A stretch of 64,000 nucleotides of DNA from Chromobacterium amazonense (GCF_001855565.1 NZ_MKCR01000032.1:124001-188000); one strand, 5' to 3'. Numbered from the stretch's first letter, positions 45,412 through 55,453 are shown. Numbers and translations: made by a program. The notes: generated by a model from the letters alone, not told the origin.

Positions 45412-45957
45412 ATGGAAATGACTCGCCAAGATGACGGTGGCGAATGGATGGCAGTGTCGGGATCAGAGTTTGCGGTTGATAAGCCGCTGTTAAGGTGTTC
45501 CCAGTGGAAAATCCGTTTGGCTCTCGCAGCCGATGCGGCTGCGTTGACGGCACTCTATTCCCAACTGACTGGCGATCCGGCGGTGCGGGTATTGCCGGAG
45601 CGTCTAGCGTTGCTGGCCGATGGTCTGCGAACTCAGATTCTGGTGTGCGAATACGATGGCGAGCTGATAGCCACTGTTTGGCTCGGATTTTGCGAAGACG
45701 CGATGTATGGCGAACAACCCTTCGCCGTGCTGGAAAACCTGATAGTGGATGCGCGTTGGCGTGGCCGGGGGGCGGGGGAGGCGCTGCTGCGCGAGGCGGA
45801 GCGTCGTTGTATGGCTCGCGATTGCAGCAAGATCATGCTGCTCAGTTCGGCCAGCCGTGTGGACGCGCACAGATTTTTCATGCGGCAGGGCTTTCACGGC
45901 GATGCCAAGCGCGGTTTCGTCAAATACCGGCGCGATCTGGCGGCGCAGTCGATCTGA
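45412..45957 (+). CDS. GNAT family acetyltransferase
   Basis: A 181-residue acetyltransferase. After a ~30-residue polar leader, the core reads KIRLALAADAAALTALYSQL, then YDGELIATVWLGFCED, NLIVDARWRGRGAGEALLREAE (acetyl-CoA motif RGRGAG) and SSASRVDAHRFFMRQGFHGDAKRGF. The order is standard for small-molecule or peptide N-acetyltransferases; the substrate is unknown. A GGAG element precedes ATG 45412. It follows the large cyclic-di-GMP enzyme by 86 bases and may be co-transcribed with it. Confidence 0.8.
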   Translation: MEMTRQDDGGEWMAVSGSEFAVDKPLLRCSQWKIRLALAADAAALTALYSQLTGDPAVRVLPERLALLADGLRTQILVCEYDGELIATVWLGFCEDAMYGEQPFAVLENLIVDARWRGRGAGEALLREAERRCMARDCSKIMLLSSASRVDAHRFFMRQGFHGDAKRGFVKYRRDLAAQSI

Positions 45958-46056
45958 GCGCCCGAGCATTGCGTTGCATTCGATGTGGCGCAATGCCCGG
46001 ATTCCCCATCATTCTGTTAAGCCGATGCCTCTGAGCCAGTTCTTGCCCCGCTAGGA

Positions 46057-46725
46057 TCAAACCGGCTGCAGCGTTTGCTCTGTCGCCCCGCTCCGCAGCA
46101 GCCTCTGCAGGATCATCTTCAACACCACGCCATACATGGGCAGGAAGAACAGCATGCAGATCAGCACCTTGAAGCTGTAATCCACCAGCGCGATCTCCAC
46201 CCAGTTGGCGGCCATGAAGGCGTCGCTGCTCTTGTAGAAGGCGATGAAGAAAAACGACAGCGTGTCGCTGACATTGCCCAGGAACATCGCCGCCGCCGGG
46301 GCCGCCCACCAGGCCTTGAGCTGGCGCAGCCGGTTGAATACCTGCACATCCAGTATCTGGCCCAAGGCATACGCGGCAAAGCTGGCCACGGCGATGCGGG
46401 CGACAAACAGGTTGAACTGCTGCAGCGCCTGCGCGCCTTGCCAGGCGCCCTGATAGAACAGCGTGGACACCAGATAGGAGATGGCCAGCGCCGGCACCAT
46501 GGCCGCCAGAATGATGCGCCTGGCCAGCGGCGCGCCGAAGATGCGCACGGTCAGGTCGGTAGCCAGGAAGATAAACGGAAACGTGAAAGCGCCCCAGGTG
46601 GTGTGAAAGCCGAATACGGTGATCGGCAGCTGCACCAGGTAATTGCTGGACGCAATGATGGCGATGTGAAACAAGGAGAGCCACAGCAGCGCTGACAAGC
46701 GCTGACGGCTGGTAAAGGCAAACAT
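46057..46725 (-). CDS. yhhQ: Queuosine precursor transporter YhhQ
   Basis: A 222-residue membrane protein of the VUT/DUF165 family with about six membrane segments. FPFIFLATDLTVRIFGAPLARRII, VFNRLRQLKAWWAAPAAAMFLGN and DTLSFFFIAFYKS are the family landmarks. It imports queuosine precursors (preQ0/preQ1 type) for tRNA modification. A preQ1-I riboswitch aptamer lies immediately upstream and includes the ribosome site, which supports both function and start codon (ATG 46725, AAGGA seven bases away). Confidence 0.93.
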   Translation of the reverse strand: MFAFTSRQRLSALLWLSLFHIAIIASSNYLVQLPITVFGFHTTWGAFTFPFIFLATDLTVRIFGAPLARRIILAAMVPALAISYLVSTLFYQGAWQGAQALQQFNLFVARIAVASFAAYALGQILDVQVFNRLRQLKAWWAAPAAAMFLGNVSDTLSFFFIAFYKSSDAFMAANWVEIALVDYSFKVLICMLFFLPMYGVVLKMILQRLLRSGATEQTLQPV

Positions 46726-46732
46726 CGGAATA

Positions 46733-46766
46733 TCCTTTTTGCTGACTGGGGTGAGGGAACCCAGTG
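46733..46766 (-). promoter_or_regulatory. preQ1-I riboswitch upstream of yhhQ
   Basis: Read on the minus strand: stem ACTGGG, loop TTCCCTCAC, stem CCCAGT, then CAGCAAAAAGGA. This matches the H-type pseudoknot layout of class I preQ1 aptamers; the C/T-rich loop can pair with the AGGA tail, which is also the Shine-Dalgarno. Ligand binding would therefore hide the ribosome site, a translational OFF switch. It closely resembles the Thermoanaerobacter aptamer in length and stem sequence. Confidence 0.85.
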
Positions 46767-46866
46767 AATAAACGCCGCGGCAGCGGCAAGGGGCAGGATA
46801 TTACCGGTTTGCCAGGGAGATGGGAAGCGCGCGCTGCGCCGTGCATCGGATATGCGGAACGATTTG

Positions 46867-46894
46867 TTGTTTGTTTGTCAGTCCTGTCTATAAC
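46867..46894 (+). promoter_or_regulatory. Candidate sigma70 promoter of the chemoreceptor gene
   Basis: TTGTTT (46867-46872), 16 bases, TATAAC (46889-46894), about 50 bases ahead of the start codon at 46944. Confidence 0.5.
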
Positions 46895-46943
46895 TATTCT
46901 AAGTGATTTCCCTGGCACTGCGGATGGTTGGAAGGAGTGGGCG

Positions 46944-48560
46944 ATGACGATAACCAAGCGGCTGATGTTGACGATAGCTCTCGCCCTGATCGCGATGATC
47001 GTGGTGGGCGTTCAGGGTTTGTGGCAGCAGAAGAAGGCCAATGAACGCTTTGATTATCTGAAGATCAATACCTTCCCCAGCATCCATGCTTTGGACGAGG
47101 GCAAGGAGGCGCTGGCGGGCATCCGGCTGACCCTGGCGCGCAGCGTGGCGTTGAGCGATCCGGCAGCCAAGGCGGCGCAGCAGGCGCGCATGCTGGAACT
47201 GGATAAGCGTTTCGACTCGACGATGGACAAGTACGAGAAGGATCTGGTCTCGGACGATACCGACCGCAAGATGCTGCAGGCTGACCGCGACGCCATGAAA
47301 ACCTATAGACAGCAGCGCGAGAAATACTTGCAGCTGGTGCAGGCCAATGATGTGGCCGGCGCCGACAAGCTGATGCTGGGCGATATGGCGGAGGAGGCCA
47401 AGACGCTGAATCAATTGCTGCTGGACCACATCGAATACAACTACAAGCTGGCCGATCAGTTGTCGCAGGACAATGCATCGGCCTATCAGGCCGGCGTTGT
47501 CATGTCGGTGGTGGTGGTGGTGCTGGCCATATTGATCTGCGGCGGCTTGAGCGCGCATCTATACGTCAATATCCGCAACAGCCTGGCCAGCTTGCTTGGC
47601 ACCATGCAGGCCGTGCGCACGCAGCTGGATTTCCGCCAACGCGCGCCGGTGGCGCGGATGGACGAGATTGGCCAGGCTGCGACGGCGTTCAACGAGCTGA
47701 TGGGGCGGCTGCAGCAGAGCTTTCTGGAAATCCGCGGCAGCGTGAGCCAGATGCAAGGCGCCATCGTGATGATGGCTGATTCGTCCTCGCACATCGCCGG
47801 CAGTTCGGTGACGCAGAGCGAGTCGGCCTCGGAAATGGCGGCCGCCGTAGAGCAGGTGACGGTCAGCATCAACCATGTGGCGGACCGGGCGCGCGAGGCG
47901 AATGCGCAGGCGCGGGAGGCCGGCGAGATCGCCGAGCGCGGCAGCGGCGTGGTGCTGGGCACGGTGGACGGCATCAGCGCGGTGGCGCAGGCGGTGGGCG
48001 AGGCGGCGGACCGCATCGGCAAGCTGCGCGATGACAGCACCACCATCGCCACGGTTTTGGGGGTGATCAAGGACATTGCGGATCAGACCAATCTGCTTGC
48101 GCTGAACGCGGCGATCGAGGCGGCGCGAGCCGGCGAAATGGGACGCGGCTTCGCCGTGGTGGCGGACGAGGTGCGCAAGCTGGCCGAGCGCACCGCCAGC
48201 TCCACCACGGAAATTTCCGGCGTGATCGACAAGATGCAGCACGGCACGCAGGCGGCGGTGGCCGGCATGCAACAAGTGGTGGAGCGGGTGAATCTGGAGG
48301 CGGAAAAAGCGCGCGGCGCCAGCGAGGCGATTCAGGAAATCAAAACCAATTCCGAACGCAGCGTGGAGTTGATCAGCGAAATTTCCAGCAGCATTGTGGA
48401 GCAGGGCAGCGCCAGCAATATCATCGCGCAGAAGGTGGAGCAGATCGCCCAGATGGCCGAGGGCAGCTCCAAGGATGCCAATGATTCGGCCAGTTCCGCC
48501 AACCGGCTGAAGGATCAGGCGGAAAGCATACAGCGGACGGTGGCGCAGTATCAGGTATAA
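46944..48560 (+). CDS. Methyl-accepting chemotaxis protein with four-helix-bundle sensor
   Basis: A 538-residue chemoreceptor. TM1 (residues ~8-26), a ~160-residue 4HB_MCP-type periplasmic domain ([32 protein letters not shown]), TM2 (~190-212), HAMP and the signalling hairpin with [37 protein letters not shown]. No CheR tether at the C-terminus. ATG 46944 has GAAGGAG six bases upstream; the longer frame is non-coding in character. Ligand unknown; 4HB sensors often bind small organic acids or amino acids. Confidence 0.93.
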   Translation: MTITKRLMLTIALALIAMIVVGVQGLWQQKKANERFDYLKINTFPSIHALDEGKEALAGIRLTLARSVALSDPAAKAAQQARMLELDKRFDSTMDKYEKDLVSDDTDRKMLQADRDAMKTYRQQREKYLQLVQANDVAGADKLMLGDMAEEAKTLNQLLLDHIEYNYKLADQLSQDNASAYQAGVVMSVVVVVLAILICGGLSAHLYVNIRNSLASLLGTMQAVRTQLDFRQRAPVARMDEIGQAATAFNELMGRLQQSFLEIRGSVSQMQGAIVMMADSSSHIAGSSVTQSESASEMAAAVEQVTVSINHVADRAREANAQAREAGEIAERGSGVVLGTVDGISAVAQAVGEAADRIGKLRDDSTTIATVLGVIKDIADQTNLLALNAAIEAARAGEMGRGFAVVADEVRKLAERTASSTTEISGVIDKMQHGTQAAVAGMQQVVERVNLEAEKARGASEAIQEIKTNSERSVELISEISSSIVEQGSASNIIAQKVEQIAQMAEGSSKDANDSASSANRLKDQAESIQRTVAQYQV

Positions 48561-48580
48561 GACGAGGGTGCGGGTCGGGG

Positions 48581-48605
48581 AAAACAGGGCCGCCAGGCCC
48601 TGTTT
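48581..48605. terminator. Bidirectional terminator between the chemoreceptor gene and dbpA
   Basis: A 10-bp stem AAACAGGGCC/GGCCCTGTTT with loop GCCA, T-rich on the plus side (CATTTTC) and TTTTCC on the minus side. Confidence 0.8.
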
Positions 48606-48616
48606 CATTTTCGGCG

Positions 48617-49999
48617 TCAGCCGATCAGCCGCATCTTGAACTGCTTGCCCTTGATCTTGCCTTGCGACAGCTTGGCCAGGGCGGCTTCGGCGATGCTGCG
48701 CTCCAGCGCCACGAAGCTGTTGAATTCGAAGATGTTGATCTTGCCGATCTGGCTGCCGGCAAAGCCGGCCTCGCCGGTCAGCGCGCCCAAAAGGTCGCCC
48801 GGGCGCAGTTTTTCGCGCTTGCCGCCGGCGATCTCCAGCGTCACCATCGGCGGCAGCAGCGGGCCGCCCGGCGCCGGGGTCAGCTCTGCCACGTCGGCCC
48901 AGGTCAGGTCGGCCTGCTGGTAGTTTTCGATCTGCACCAGGCGCTTGGCTTCGCTGTCGGTGGCCAGGGTCAGCGCCAGGCCGTGCTGCTCGCCGCGGCC
49001 GGTGCGGCCGATGCGGTGGATGTGGACTTCCGGATCATGGGTGACGTCGACGTTGATCACCACGTCCAGTTCCTTGATGTCCAGGCCGCGCGCCGCCACG
49101 TCGGTGGCCACCAGTACGGTGGCGCTCTTGTTGGCGAAGCGCAGCAGGATCTGGTCGCGCTCGCGCTGCTCCAGGTCGCCGTGCAGCGTCAGCGCGTGGA
49201 AGCCCTGCTCCTGCAGCTCGCGCACCAGCTCCTTGCAGCGCTCGCGGGTGTTGCAGAAGGCCAGCGCCGAAGTGGGGCGTAGGTGGCGCAGGATGCGGCT
49301 GACCGTCTCCAGCCGGGTTTCCGGCTTCACTTTGTAGAACCACTGCTCGATGTGGTCGGCCTTGTGCAGCGACTCCACCTTCACTTCCACCGGATTTTTC
49401 AGGAACTGCGCGCTGGCCTTGCGGATGTCTTCCGGATAGGTGGCGGAGAACAGCAGGGTCTGGCGGTTCTTCGGGCAGGCGCGGACGATGCCGACGATCT
49501 CCTCGATGAAGCCCATGTCTATCATGCGGTCGGCCTCGTCCAGCACCAGCGTCTTCACGCCGGAGAGGTTCAGCGTTTCGCGGAACAGGTGGTCTTGCAG
49601 CCGGCCCGGCGTGCCCACCACGATGTGAGCGCCGTGCTCCAGCGAGCCGATCTGCGGCCCCATCGGGGTGCCGCCGGTCAGCGTCACCACCTTGATGTTG
49701 TCTATGGCCCGCGCCAGGCGGCGGATTTCCTGCGCCACCTGGTCGGCCAGTTCGCGCGTCGGGCACATTACCAGCGCCTGCACGCCGAACCAGCGCGGAT
49801 TCAGGCTGGCCAACAGGCCCAAGCCGAACGCAGCCGTCTTGCCGCTGCCGGTCTTGGCCTGGGCGATCAGATCGCGGCCTTCCAGAATGGCGGGCAGGCT
49901 GGCGGCCTGGATGGCGGTCATCTGGTGGTAGCCCAGGCTGTCCAGATTGGACAGCAAGGGGGCGGGCAGGGGCAGGGTGGAAAAAGCGGCTGGTTTCAC
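48617..49999 (-). CDS. dbpA: ATP-dependent RNA helicase DbpA
   Basis: A 460-residue DEAD-box helicase acting on 23S rRNA during 50S assembly. Core motifs: AQAKTGSGKTAAFG, PTRELADQV, GTPGRL, LDEADRM, SAT, HGDLEQRERDQ, ATDVAARGLDI and HRIGRTGRG. The C-terminal DbpA RNA-binding domain (VTLEIAGGKREKLRPGDLLGAL, IGKINIFEFNSFVALER, KGKQFKMRLIG) recognises helix 92. No ATG fits; GTG at 49999 (fMet-KPAAFSTLPLP) aligns with the E. coli start, whereas the ATG 41 codons upstream lies inside the neighbouring terminator region. Confidence 0.93.
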   Translation of the reverse strand: MKPAAFSTLPLPAPLLSNLDSLGYHQMTAIQAASLPAILEGRDLIAQAKTGSGKTAAFGLGLLASLNPRWFGVQALVMCPTRELADQVAQEIRRLARAIDNIKVVTLTGGTPMGPQIGSLEHGAHIVVGTPGRLQDHLFRETLNLSGVKTLVLDEADRMIDMGFIEEIVGIVRACPKNRQTLLFSATYPEDIRKASAQFLKNPVEVKVESLHKADHIEQWFYKVKPETRLETVSRILRHLRPTSALAFCNTRERCKELVRELQEQGFHALTLHGDLEQRERDQILLRFANKSATVLVATDVAARGLDIKELDVVINVDVTHDPEVHIHRIGRTGRGEQHGLALTLATDSEAKRLVQIENYQQADLTWADVAELTPAPGGPLLPPMVTLEIAGGKREKLRPGDLLGALTGEAGFAGSQIGKINIFEFNSFVALERSIAEAALAKLSQGKIKGKQFKMRLIG

Positions 50000-50081
50000 A
50001 ATGACTTGGCGCGGTTGGCTAAAGGCTGGGCAGTGTAACAGCAGTGAGGCTCGCGGCCAAATGCCCAGCGCATTTTCAGTT

Positions 50082-50108
50082 GAAAAAACGCCCGGTGCAA
50101 CCGGGCGC
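50082..50108 (-). terminator. Terminator of the heme-motif chemoreceptor gene
   Basis: On the minus strand, an 8-bp stem CGCCCGGT/ACCGGGCG with loop TGC followed by TTTTTT, 54 bases past the stop. Confidence 0.88.
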
Positions 50109-50161
50109 TGGTGTCTTCCCATCTAGTTTAATCAGATGCCGCGGTTTTTGCCTGGCTGGCG

Positions 50162-51790
50162 TCACACCCGGAAGCGCGACACCGAATCCGTCAGGCGCTG
50201 CGCCAGCGTTTCCAGCTCCGCCGCTGCGCCCACGGTCTGCTGAATATCGGCGTCGTTGGTGCGCGCCATGTCGGCGATGGCGTCGATGTTTTCATTCACC
50301 GCCTGGCTGGTGAGGCGTTGCTGCTCGGTGACTTCGACGATCTGCTGCAGGCCGTTGCGGACTTCGGCCACCGACTGGTTGGCGGCGCTCAGCACGTTGG
50401 CCACGCTGTTTGTGGAGTGCCGGCTGGCCTCCAACGATTGCAGGCTGGCGTTGACGGCTTGCCGCACCGCGTCGGTCTTGCTGTTCAGCGCGCCGGTGAC
50501 CGAGTCGATCTCGCTGGCGGATTTGGCCGATTTCTCGGCCAGTTTGCGCACCTCGTCCGCCACCACGGCGAAGCCGCGGCCCATTTCGCCGGCGCGGGCG
50601 GCTTCTATCGCCGCGTTCAGCGCCAGCAGGTTGGTCTGCTCGGCGATCTCGCGGACTTCCTTGGTCATGCTGGTGATGACGGCGGTGGAGTTGACCAGAT
50701 CGCTTTCCGCCTGCGCCATCAGCTGCACCGCGCTTTCCACCTGGCCCACTTCCTGTTGCAGCTGCTGCAGGCTGCGCTGGCCCTGCTCGGAACGCTGCAG
50801 GCTTTCCTCGGCGCCGTTGCTGACGTGTTCCGCCTTGCCGGCGATCTCGCCGATGTGGCAGGCCAGCTGTTCCACCGCCTCCGCTGCGGCCAGCGACTGG
50901 CTGTTCTGGCGGTGCGAGCTGGCGGCCAGCTGGTTGGCGCCGCCGGACAGGCGGCGCGAAGCCAAGGCCACCGCGTCCGCGCTTTCGCTGACCTGACGCA
51001 CCAGGCCGGCCACCGTGCCCAGCATTTGGTTGAACAGGCGGGCGGTGACGCCGATCTCGTCGTTGCTTCTGGTCGGCAGCCGGCGCGTCAGGTCGCCTTC
51101 GCCCTTGGCCAGCTCGGCCAAGCCCTTGGCCATTTCCTGCAAGGGGTCGGTCACGAAACGGCGGATGAACAGATACACCACGCCCAAGAGCGGCAGCGAG
51201 GCCAGCAGGGCGAACAGGATGCTCTGCGTGCGGAAGCTGTCCACCGCGGCATACGGTTTTTCCAGCGAGATGCGCATGCTGACCGCGCCCAGCGGCGTTT
51301 TGTCCGCCACCTGGTGGCAGGCCATGCAGTTCTTGCCCAGATAATTGGATGAGGCCAGCGCCGGGTACACCACCCTCAAATGCTCGCCCAGCTCGGGTGT
51401 GGATTCGATCTGCACATGCGGCTTGCCGTCCTGCAGCGCGGCGCGTTCCAGCGCATCGGTGGCGCGCCCCTTGTCGCCGGCGTTGCCGGGGCCGAACTGC
51501 TTGTTGACGGGTTCGCCGCGTATCACCCGCAGGTCGCGCACGGCGGACAGCTCGCGGATCTGGTCCAGAAACACATCGCGCTGGCCCACGGTGCCGGTGA
51601 TCATCATGCCGGTCAGCCCGGCCAGCGTCATTTCATTCATGCTGTGCGCCAGGTCCTTGGCCTGTTCTACCGCGATGTCGCGGCTGGCGCGCGTTTCCCA
51701 CGCGATCAATCCCCCCCATGCCAGTACCAGGCAGCTCCAGATGGCGCCGGTCAGTCGCAGCCAGATCGGCCAGTCGGAAAATTTTCTCAT
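50162..51790 (-). CDS. Methyl-accepting chemotaxis protein with a periplasmic heme c motif
   Basis: A 542-residue chemoreceptor. TM1 (~10-30) and TM2 (~188-210) flank a ~155-residue periplasmic sensor that contains [12 protein letters not shown]: a CxxCH heme c attachment motif at C155-C158-H159. Around it, [15 protein letters not shown] and [17 protein letters not shown] fit a cache/PAS-like fold. HAMP and a full signalling hairpin follow ([36 protein letters not shown]). Heme would suit sensing of redox state, oxygen, NO or CO. Covalent heme binding is inferred from the motif and periplasmic location. Confidence 0.9.
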   Translation of the reverse strand: MRKFSDWPIWLRLTGAIWSCLVLAWGGLIAWETRASRDIAVEQAKDLAHSMNEMTLAGLTGMMITGTVGQRDVFLDQIRELSAVRDLRVIRGEPVNKQFGPGNAGDKGRATDALERAALQDGKPHVQIESTPELGEHLRVVYPALASSNYLGKNCMACHQVADKTPLGAVSMRISLEKPYAAVDSFRTQSILFALLASLPLLGVVYLFIRRFVTDPLQEMAKGLAELAKGEGDLTRRLPTRSNDEIGVTARLFNQMLGTVAGLVRQVSESADAVALASRRLSGGANQLAASSHRQNSQSLAAAEAVEQLACHIGEIAGKAEHVSNGAEESLQRSEQGQRSLQQLQQEVGQVESAVQLMAQAESDLVNSTAVITSMTKEVREIAEQTNLLALNAAIEAARAGEMGRGFAVVADEVRKLAEKSAKSASEIDSVTGALNSKTDAVRQAVNASLQSLEASRHSTNSVANVLSAANQSVAEVRNGLQQIVEVTEQQRLTSQAVNENIDAIADMARTNDADIQQTVGAAAELETLAQRLTDSVSRFRV

Positions 51791-52101
51791 TGCATGCCGG
51801 AGCGGCGTGGCCCCGTCTCCTGTGTGTGGTTTGTGTTTTGATCGTCGCTGAGCGGGCAGCTGAAAATAACTTTAGCATGGCTATGCCGTAGGAATTCTAG
51901 TTCGGAGAGTGTGGGCCGCGTCTGGCCAAGATCAAGGAATGCGCGGATACCGCTTGCCGCGGTGGCGGATTTGCTATCAAAGCCCGTTCAAGGCCTTATG
52001 GCTTGGGTTGGCCGGCTTTTTCTGCAACAATCGCGCCCTTGCCGACGCGGCTGACTGCGCCGGCTATGGTGAAATCGAGATCGGATAGCGTGGAGATGGG
52101 C
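51791..52101. other. Divergent gap between the heme chemoreceptor and the flavoprotein gene
   Basis: A 311-base region with no supported gene. I see no clear promoter pair, operator palindrome or terminator. The leading part of the flavoprotein frame continues through it without a ribosome site. Confidence 0.4.
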
Positions 52102-53349
52102 ATGAGTGACGGAGCGGGGCGCGGTGTCGCCATCATAGGCGGCGGGCCGGCGGGCTTGATGGCGGCGGAGATGCTGGCGCAACGCGGCATCCAGGTGGAT
52201 GTCTATGACGCCATGCCCTCGGTGGGCCGTAAATTTCTGCTGGCAGGCATTGGCGGACTGAATATCACCCATTCCGAACCGTTTCCGGCCTTCGTAGGCC
52301 GCTATGGCGCGCGCGCGGCACAGATCGAGCCGTTGCTGCGCGCCTTTGACGCCGATGCGCTGCGCGCCTGGGTGCATGGCCTGGGGGTGGAAACCTTCGT
52401 CGGCAGTTCCGGCCGAGTGTTTCCGTGCGAAATGAAGGCTGCGCCGCTGCTGCGCGCCTGGCTCAGCCGGCTGCGCGAGGCGGGCGTGCGCATCCATGTG
52501 CGCCATCGTTGGCAGGGCTGGAACGCGGACGGCAGCCTGCGTTTCGATACGCAGGGCGGCGAACTGGCGGTGTGCCCGGACGCGGTATTGCTGGCGCTGG
52601 GCGGCGGCAGTTGGAAAAAACTCGGTTCGGATGGACGCTGGATGCCCTGGCTGGCCGAGCGCGGCGTGGCCACGGCGCCGCTCATGCCGTCCAATTGCGG
52701 ATTTGATGTCGGCTGGAGCGCGTTTTTCTCCGACAAGTTCGCCGGCGAGCCGCTGAAGGCGGTGGGGCTTTCCTTCGAAAGCAGCGATGGACGTAGCTTC
52801 AAGCGGGTGGGCGAGTGCGTCATCACGCAGGGCGGCATCGAAGGCAGCCTGATTTACGCTTGCTCGGCGCTGCTGCGCGACGAGATCGCCCGCTCCGGCG
52901 CCGCCACCTGCCATCTGGACTTGATCCCGGCCTGGGACGAAGCCAGGGTGCTGGCCGAGGTGACGCACCCGCGCGGCTCGCGCTCGCTATCCAGCCATCT
53001 GCAGAGCAGGCTGAACCTGAAGGGTGCGCGCGCCGGCATCCTGCGCGAGTGCCTGGACAAGGAGAGTTTCCAGCATCTGCCGACGCTGGCCGCCGCGATC
53101 AAGCGCTTGCCGTTGAGGCTGGCGGCGCCCCGGCCCATCGATGAGGCGATCAGCACGGCCGGCGGAGTCTGTTTCTCCGCGCTGGACGAACGGCAGATGC
53201 TGAAGGCGCTGCCCGGCGTGTTCTGCGCCGGCGAGATGCTGGATTGGGAGGCGCCCACCGGCGGCTATCTGCTGACCGCCTGCTTCGCCAGCGGCCGCGC
53301 CGCCGGCATCGGGATAGCGGAATGGCTGCAGGCTGGCGCGTCAAAATAG
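52102..53349 (+). CDS. FAD-dependent flavoprotein of the HI0933/BaiN family (TIGR03862-like)
   Basis: A 415-residue flavoprotein. The FAD Rossmann motif GVAIIGGGPAGLMAAEMLAQRG is at the N-terminus, followed by SVGRKFLLAGIGGLNITHSEP (the family GRK..xSGxGRCN-like loop), ALGGGSWKKLGSDG, and the C-terminal GVFCAGEMLDWEAPTGGYLLTACFASGRAAG. These match the subgroup typified by TIGR03862. The reaction is unknown; relatives reduce C=C bonds or act on tRNA-like substrates, which I do not assume here. ATG 52102 has TGGAG six bases upstream. Confidence 0.85.
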   Translation: MSDGAGRGVAIIGGGPAGLMAAEMLAQRGIQVDVYDAMPSVGRKFLLAGIGGLNITHSEPFPAFVGRYGARAAQIEPLLRAFDADALRAWVHGLGVETFVGSSGRVFPCEMKAAPLLRAWLSRLREAGVRIHVRHRWQGWNADGSLRFDTQGGELAVCPDAVLLALGGGSWKKLGSDGRWMPWLAERGVATAPLMPSNCGFDVGWSAFFSDKFAGEPLKAVGLSFESSDGRSFKRVGECVITQGGIEGSLIYACSALLRDEIARSGAATCHLDLIPAWDEARVLAEVTHPRGSRSLSSHLQSRLNLKGARAGILRECLDKESFQHLPTLAAAIKRLPLRLAAPRPIDEAISTAGGVCFSALDERQMLKALPGVFCAGEMLDWEAPTGGYLLTACFASGRAAGIGIAEWLQAGASK

Positions 53350-53446
53350 TTTTACTTGAGGGCGGCAAGCGAGCCTGACAGAATACCCGGATCACATTAT
53401 TTCGCCTGACCCAGGCGTGATTCGTAAACTGTTTTTCTTGCTTGCC

Positions 53447-53809
53447 ATGAGTGAAAAAAGCAATCCCTGCCAATCCTGCGGCGCCTGCTGCGCCAACTTC
53501 CGCGTTTCCTTCTACTGGGCTGAGGCCGATGACGGCGGCGGCGCCATCCCCAGCCAATTCACCGAGAAAGTCAACGATTGGACCCGCTGCATGCGCGGCA
53601 CCTGGTCCAATAGCCCGCGCTGCGTCGCCTTGCAGGGCGAGGTGGGCCGTAGCGTGGCCTGCGGCATCTATGCCGCGCGCCCGAGCGCCTGTCGCGAGGT
53701 GGAGGCAGGGTCGGCGCAATGCCATAAGGCGCGAGCGGCGCACGGGCTGGCGGTGTTGCGGGACGATGCGGTGGCCGTAAATGAGCCTCAGCCTTTGCTG
53801 ACGGGCTAA
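53447..53809 (+). CDS. YkgJ family cysteine-cluster protein
   Basis: A 120-residue protein with a zinc/iron-chelating cysteine cluster: NPCQSCGACC at the N-terminus, then TRCMRG, SPRCVALQGEVGRSVACGIYAARPSACREVEAGS and QCHKA. Eight conserved Cys positions match the YkgJ/UPF0153 domain. Function unknown; metal binding is the usual proposal. The start is uncertain: ATG 53447 fits the family, but GTG 53417 would add ten hydrophobic residues. It lies 97 bases after the flavoprotein stop, on the same strand. Confidence 0.82.
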   Translation: MSEKSNPCQSCGACCANFRVSFYWAEADDGGGAIPSQFTEKVNDWTRCMRGTWSNSPRCVALQGEVGRSVACGIYAARPSACREVEAGSAQCHKARAAHGLAVLRDDAVAVNEPQPLLTG

Positions 53810-53836
53810 CCATCGTCCGCAACGCGCTACGCGGTT

Positions 53837-55453
53837 TTACAGGCGATAACGGTTGACCGCCTGGTTCATGGCCACGACGGCCTCGTCCAGTTGTTCCGCC
53901 GTCTTGGCGGTTTGATGGGCGGCGGCGCTGGACTGGGTCGCCATTTCCGCGATTTTTTCCACCTGCACGGCGACGCTGTTGCAGGCATGGGCCTGCTCGC
54001 GTATCGAGTCCGCGATTTCTCCCACCATCTGGCTGGCGGTATTGGACGACTTGCCGATTTCGCCGATCGTGATCAAGGCCTCGTCCGCCCGGACGACGCC
54101 CGATACCACCAGTTGCTGCGTTTCGCTCATGCGCGTGGTGGTCTGGCGCGAGGTATCGGTCACGCCGCGGATGATGTGGTCGATTTCGCCGGTCAGGATG
54201 GCGGTGCGCTCGGCCAGTTTGCGCACCTCGTCCGCCACCACGGCGAAGCCGCGGCCCATTTCGCCGGCGCGGGCGGCTTCGATCGCCGCGTTCAGCGCCA
54301 GCAGATTGGTCTGATCGGCGATGTCCTTGATGCTGCTGACCGAGTTGGCGATCCGGTTGTTCTGCTCTTCCAGTTCATGCAGGCTGGTGCTGGCATGGTC
54401 GACGGTATGGGAAATCGAGCGGATTTCCTCCACCGTGCGCGCGATGACCTGCTGGCCAGTGTCGACATGGCGGCTGGCTTCCTCGGTTTGCTGATTGCTG
54501 TATTCGGCCCGGTCTCCCACCTGATGGATGCTGACCGACAGCTGTTGCATGGTGGCGGCGATGGCGGAGGAGGCCTCGTTTTGCCTTTCCGCCGCCTGCA
54601 GCACATTGCCGGCGGCGCTGGCCAGGTCGGTGGCGTAGGCTGCCACCTTGGCGCAATTGCCGGCAATATCGCTCATGCTGTGGCGGATGCGCTCTATCAG
54701 CAGGTTGAAGGCGGCGGCGGTATTGCCGATTTCGTCGCTTGGGTTATGTACTTTGACCTGCAGCGTGAAGTCCAGCCGCTCGCCTATCCGGTTCATGGTC
54801 TGGTTCAGGTCGTGTAGCGGCCGGCTGATGGAGCGGTGGCAGCGCAGGCCGATGGCGATGAGCAGCAGCGCCAGCAGCGCCGTGGCGGCCAGGGTGATGT
54901 CGCGGGTGGTTTCGATCAGCCTATGGGCAGTCGCCACCTCCTGCTCCACATGGCGCTTGTTGTAGTCGATATGCGCGGCGATGCCCTTGGTCAGCGCATT
55001 GCCGGCAGGCAGGGCAGAGGTGGCGCGCAGGCGCAGCGCTTCGGCCAGATTGCCGCGCAGCGCCGCGTCCATCAGCGGCACCATGGTGCCCCAATAGCGG
55101 TCCAGCAAGCGAACGTTTTCCTGGTATAGCGCGCGGTCATCTTCGTTGTCGACCTGCGCTCCGTACTGATCCAGCGTTGATTTGGCGGCTGCATAGGCGG
55201 CATCGACCTTGGTTTTGGCCGCCAGGCGGTCCGCTTCGCTATCCGCCACCAGCACTTGCATCCCCACCAGCCGGATGGAGGCGATGGCGTTGCCGAATTG
55301 GTTCAGCGTGATCAGCTTGGGATAGTCCGCTTGGGAGAAATTGCTGGCGGTATCCGCCAGCCGGGACTAGGTGTACAGGCTGTAGGCGCTGATGCCGGCC
55401 AAGGTAAGGATGGAGAGTAAAATCAGCAGCAGGATTTTTTTGGAAACCGACAT
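53837..55453 (-). pseudogene. Methyl-accepting chemotaxis protein gene interrupted by an amber codon
   Basis: From ATG 55453 the frame encodes MSVSKKILLLILLSILTLAG plus ISAYSLYT, i.e. TM1 of a receptor, and then hits TAG as codon 29 (55369-55367). The same frame resumes as [16 protein letters not shown] and continues for 510 codons as a complete receptor: periplasmic helices, TM2 (~190-210 of the full frame), [23 protein letters not shown] and [13 protein letters not shown] single C-to-T change (CAG to TAG) explains it. Restart at an internal ATG (55267) would lose TM1. Otherwise the sequence is intact, so the mutation is recent, or the base is an error, or the stop is suppressed. Confidence 0.8.

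Noticed and set aside
45966-45996. An inverted repeat GCATTGCG/CGCAATGC after a GNAT gene
   Set aside because: The loop is 15 bases and no T tract follows, so I do not call it a terminator.
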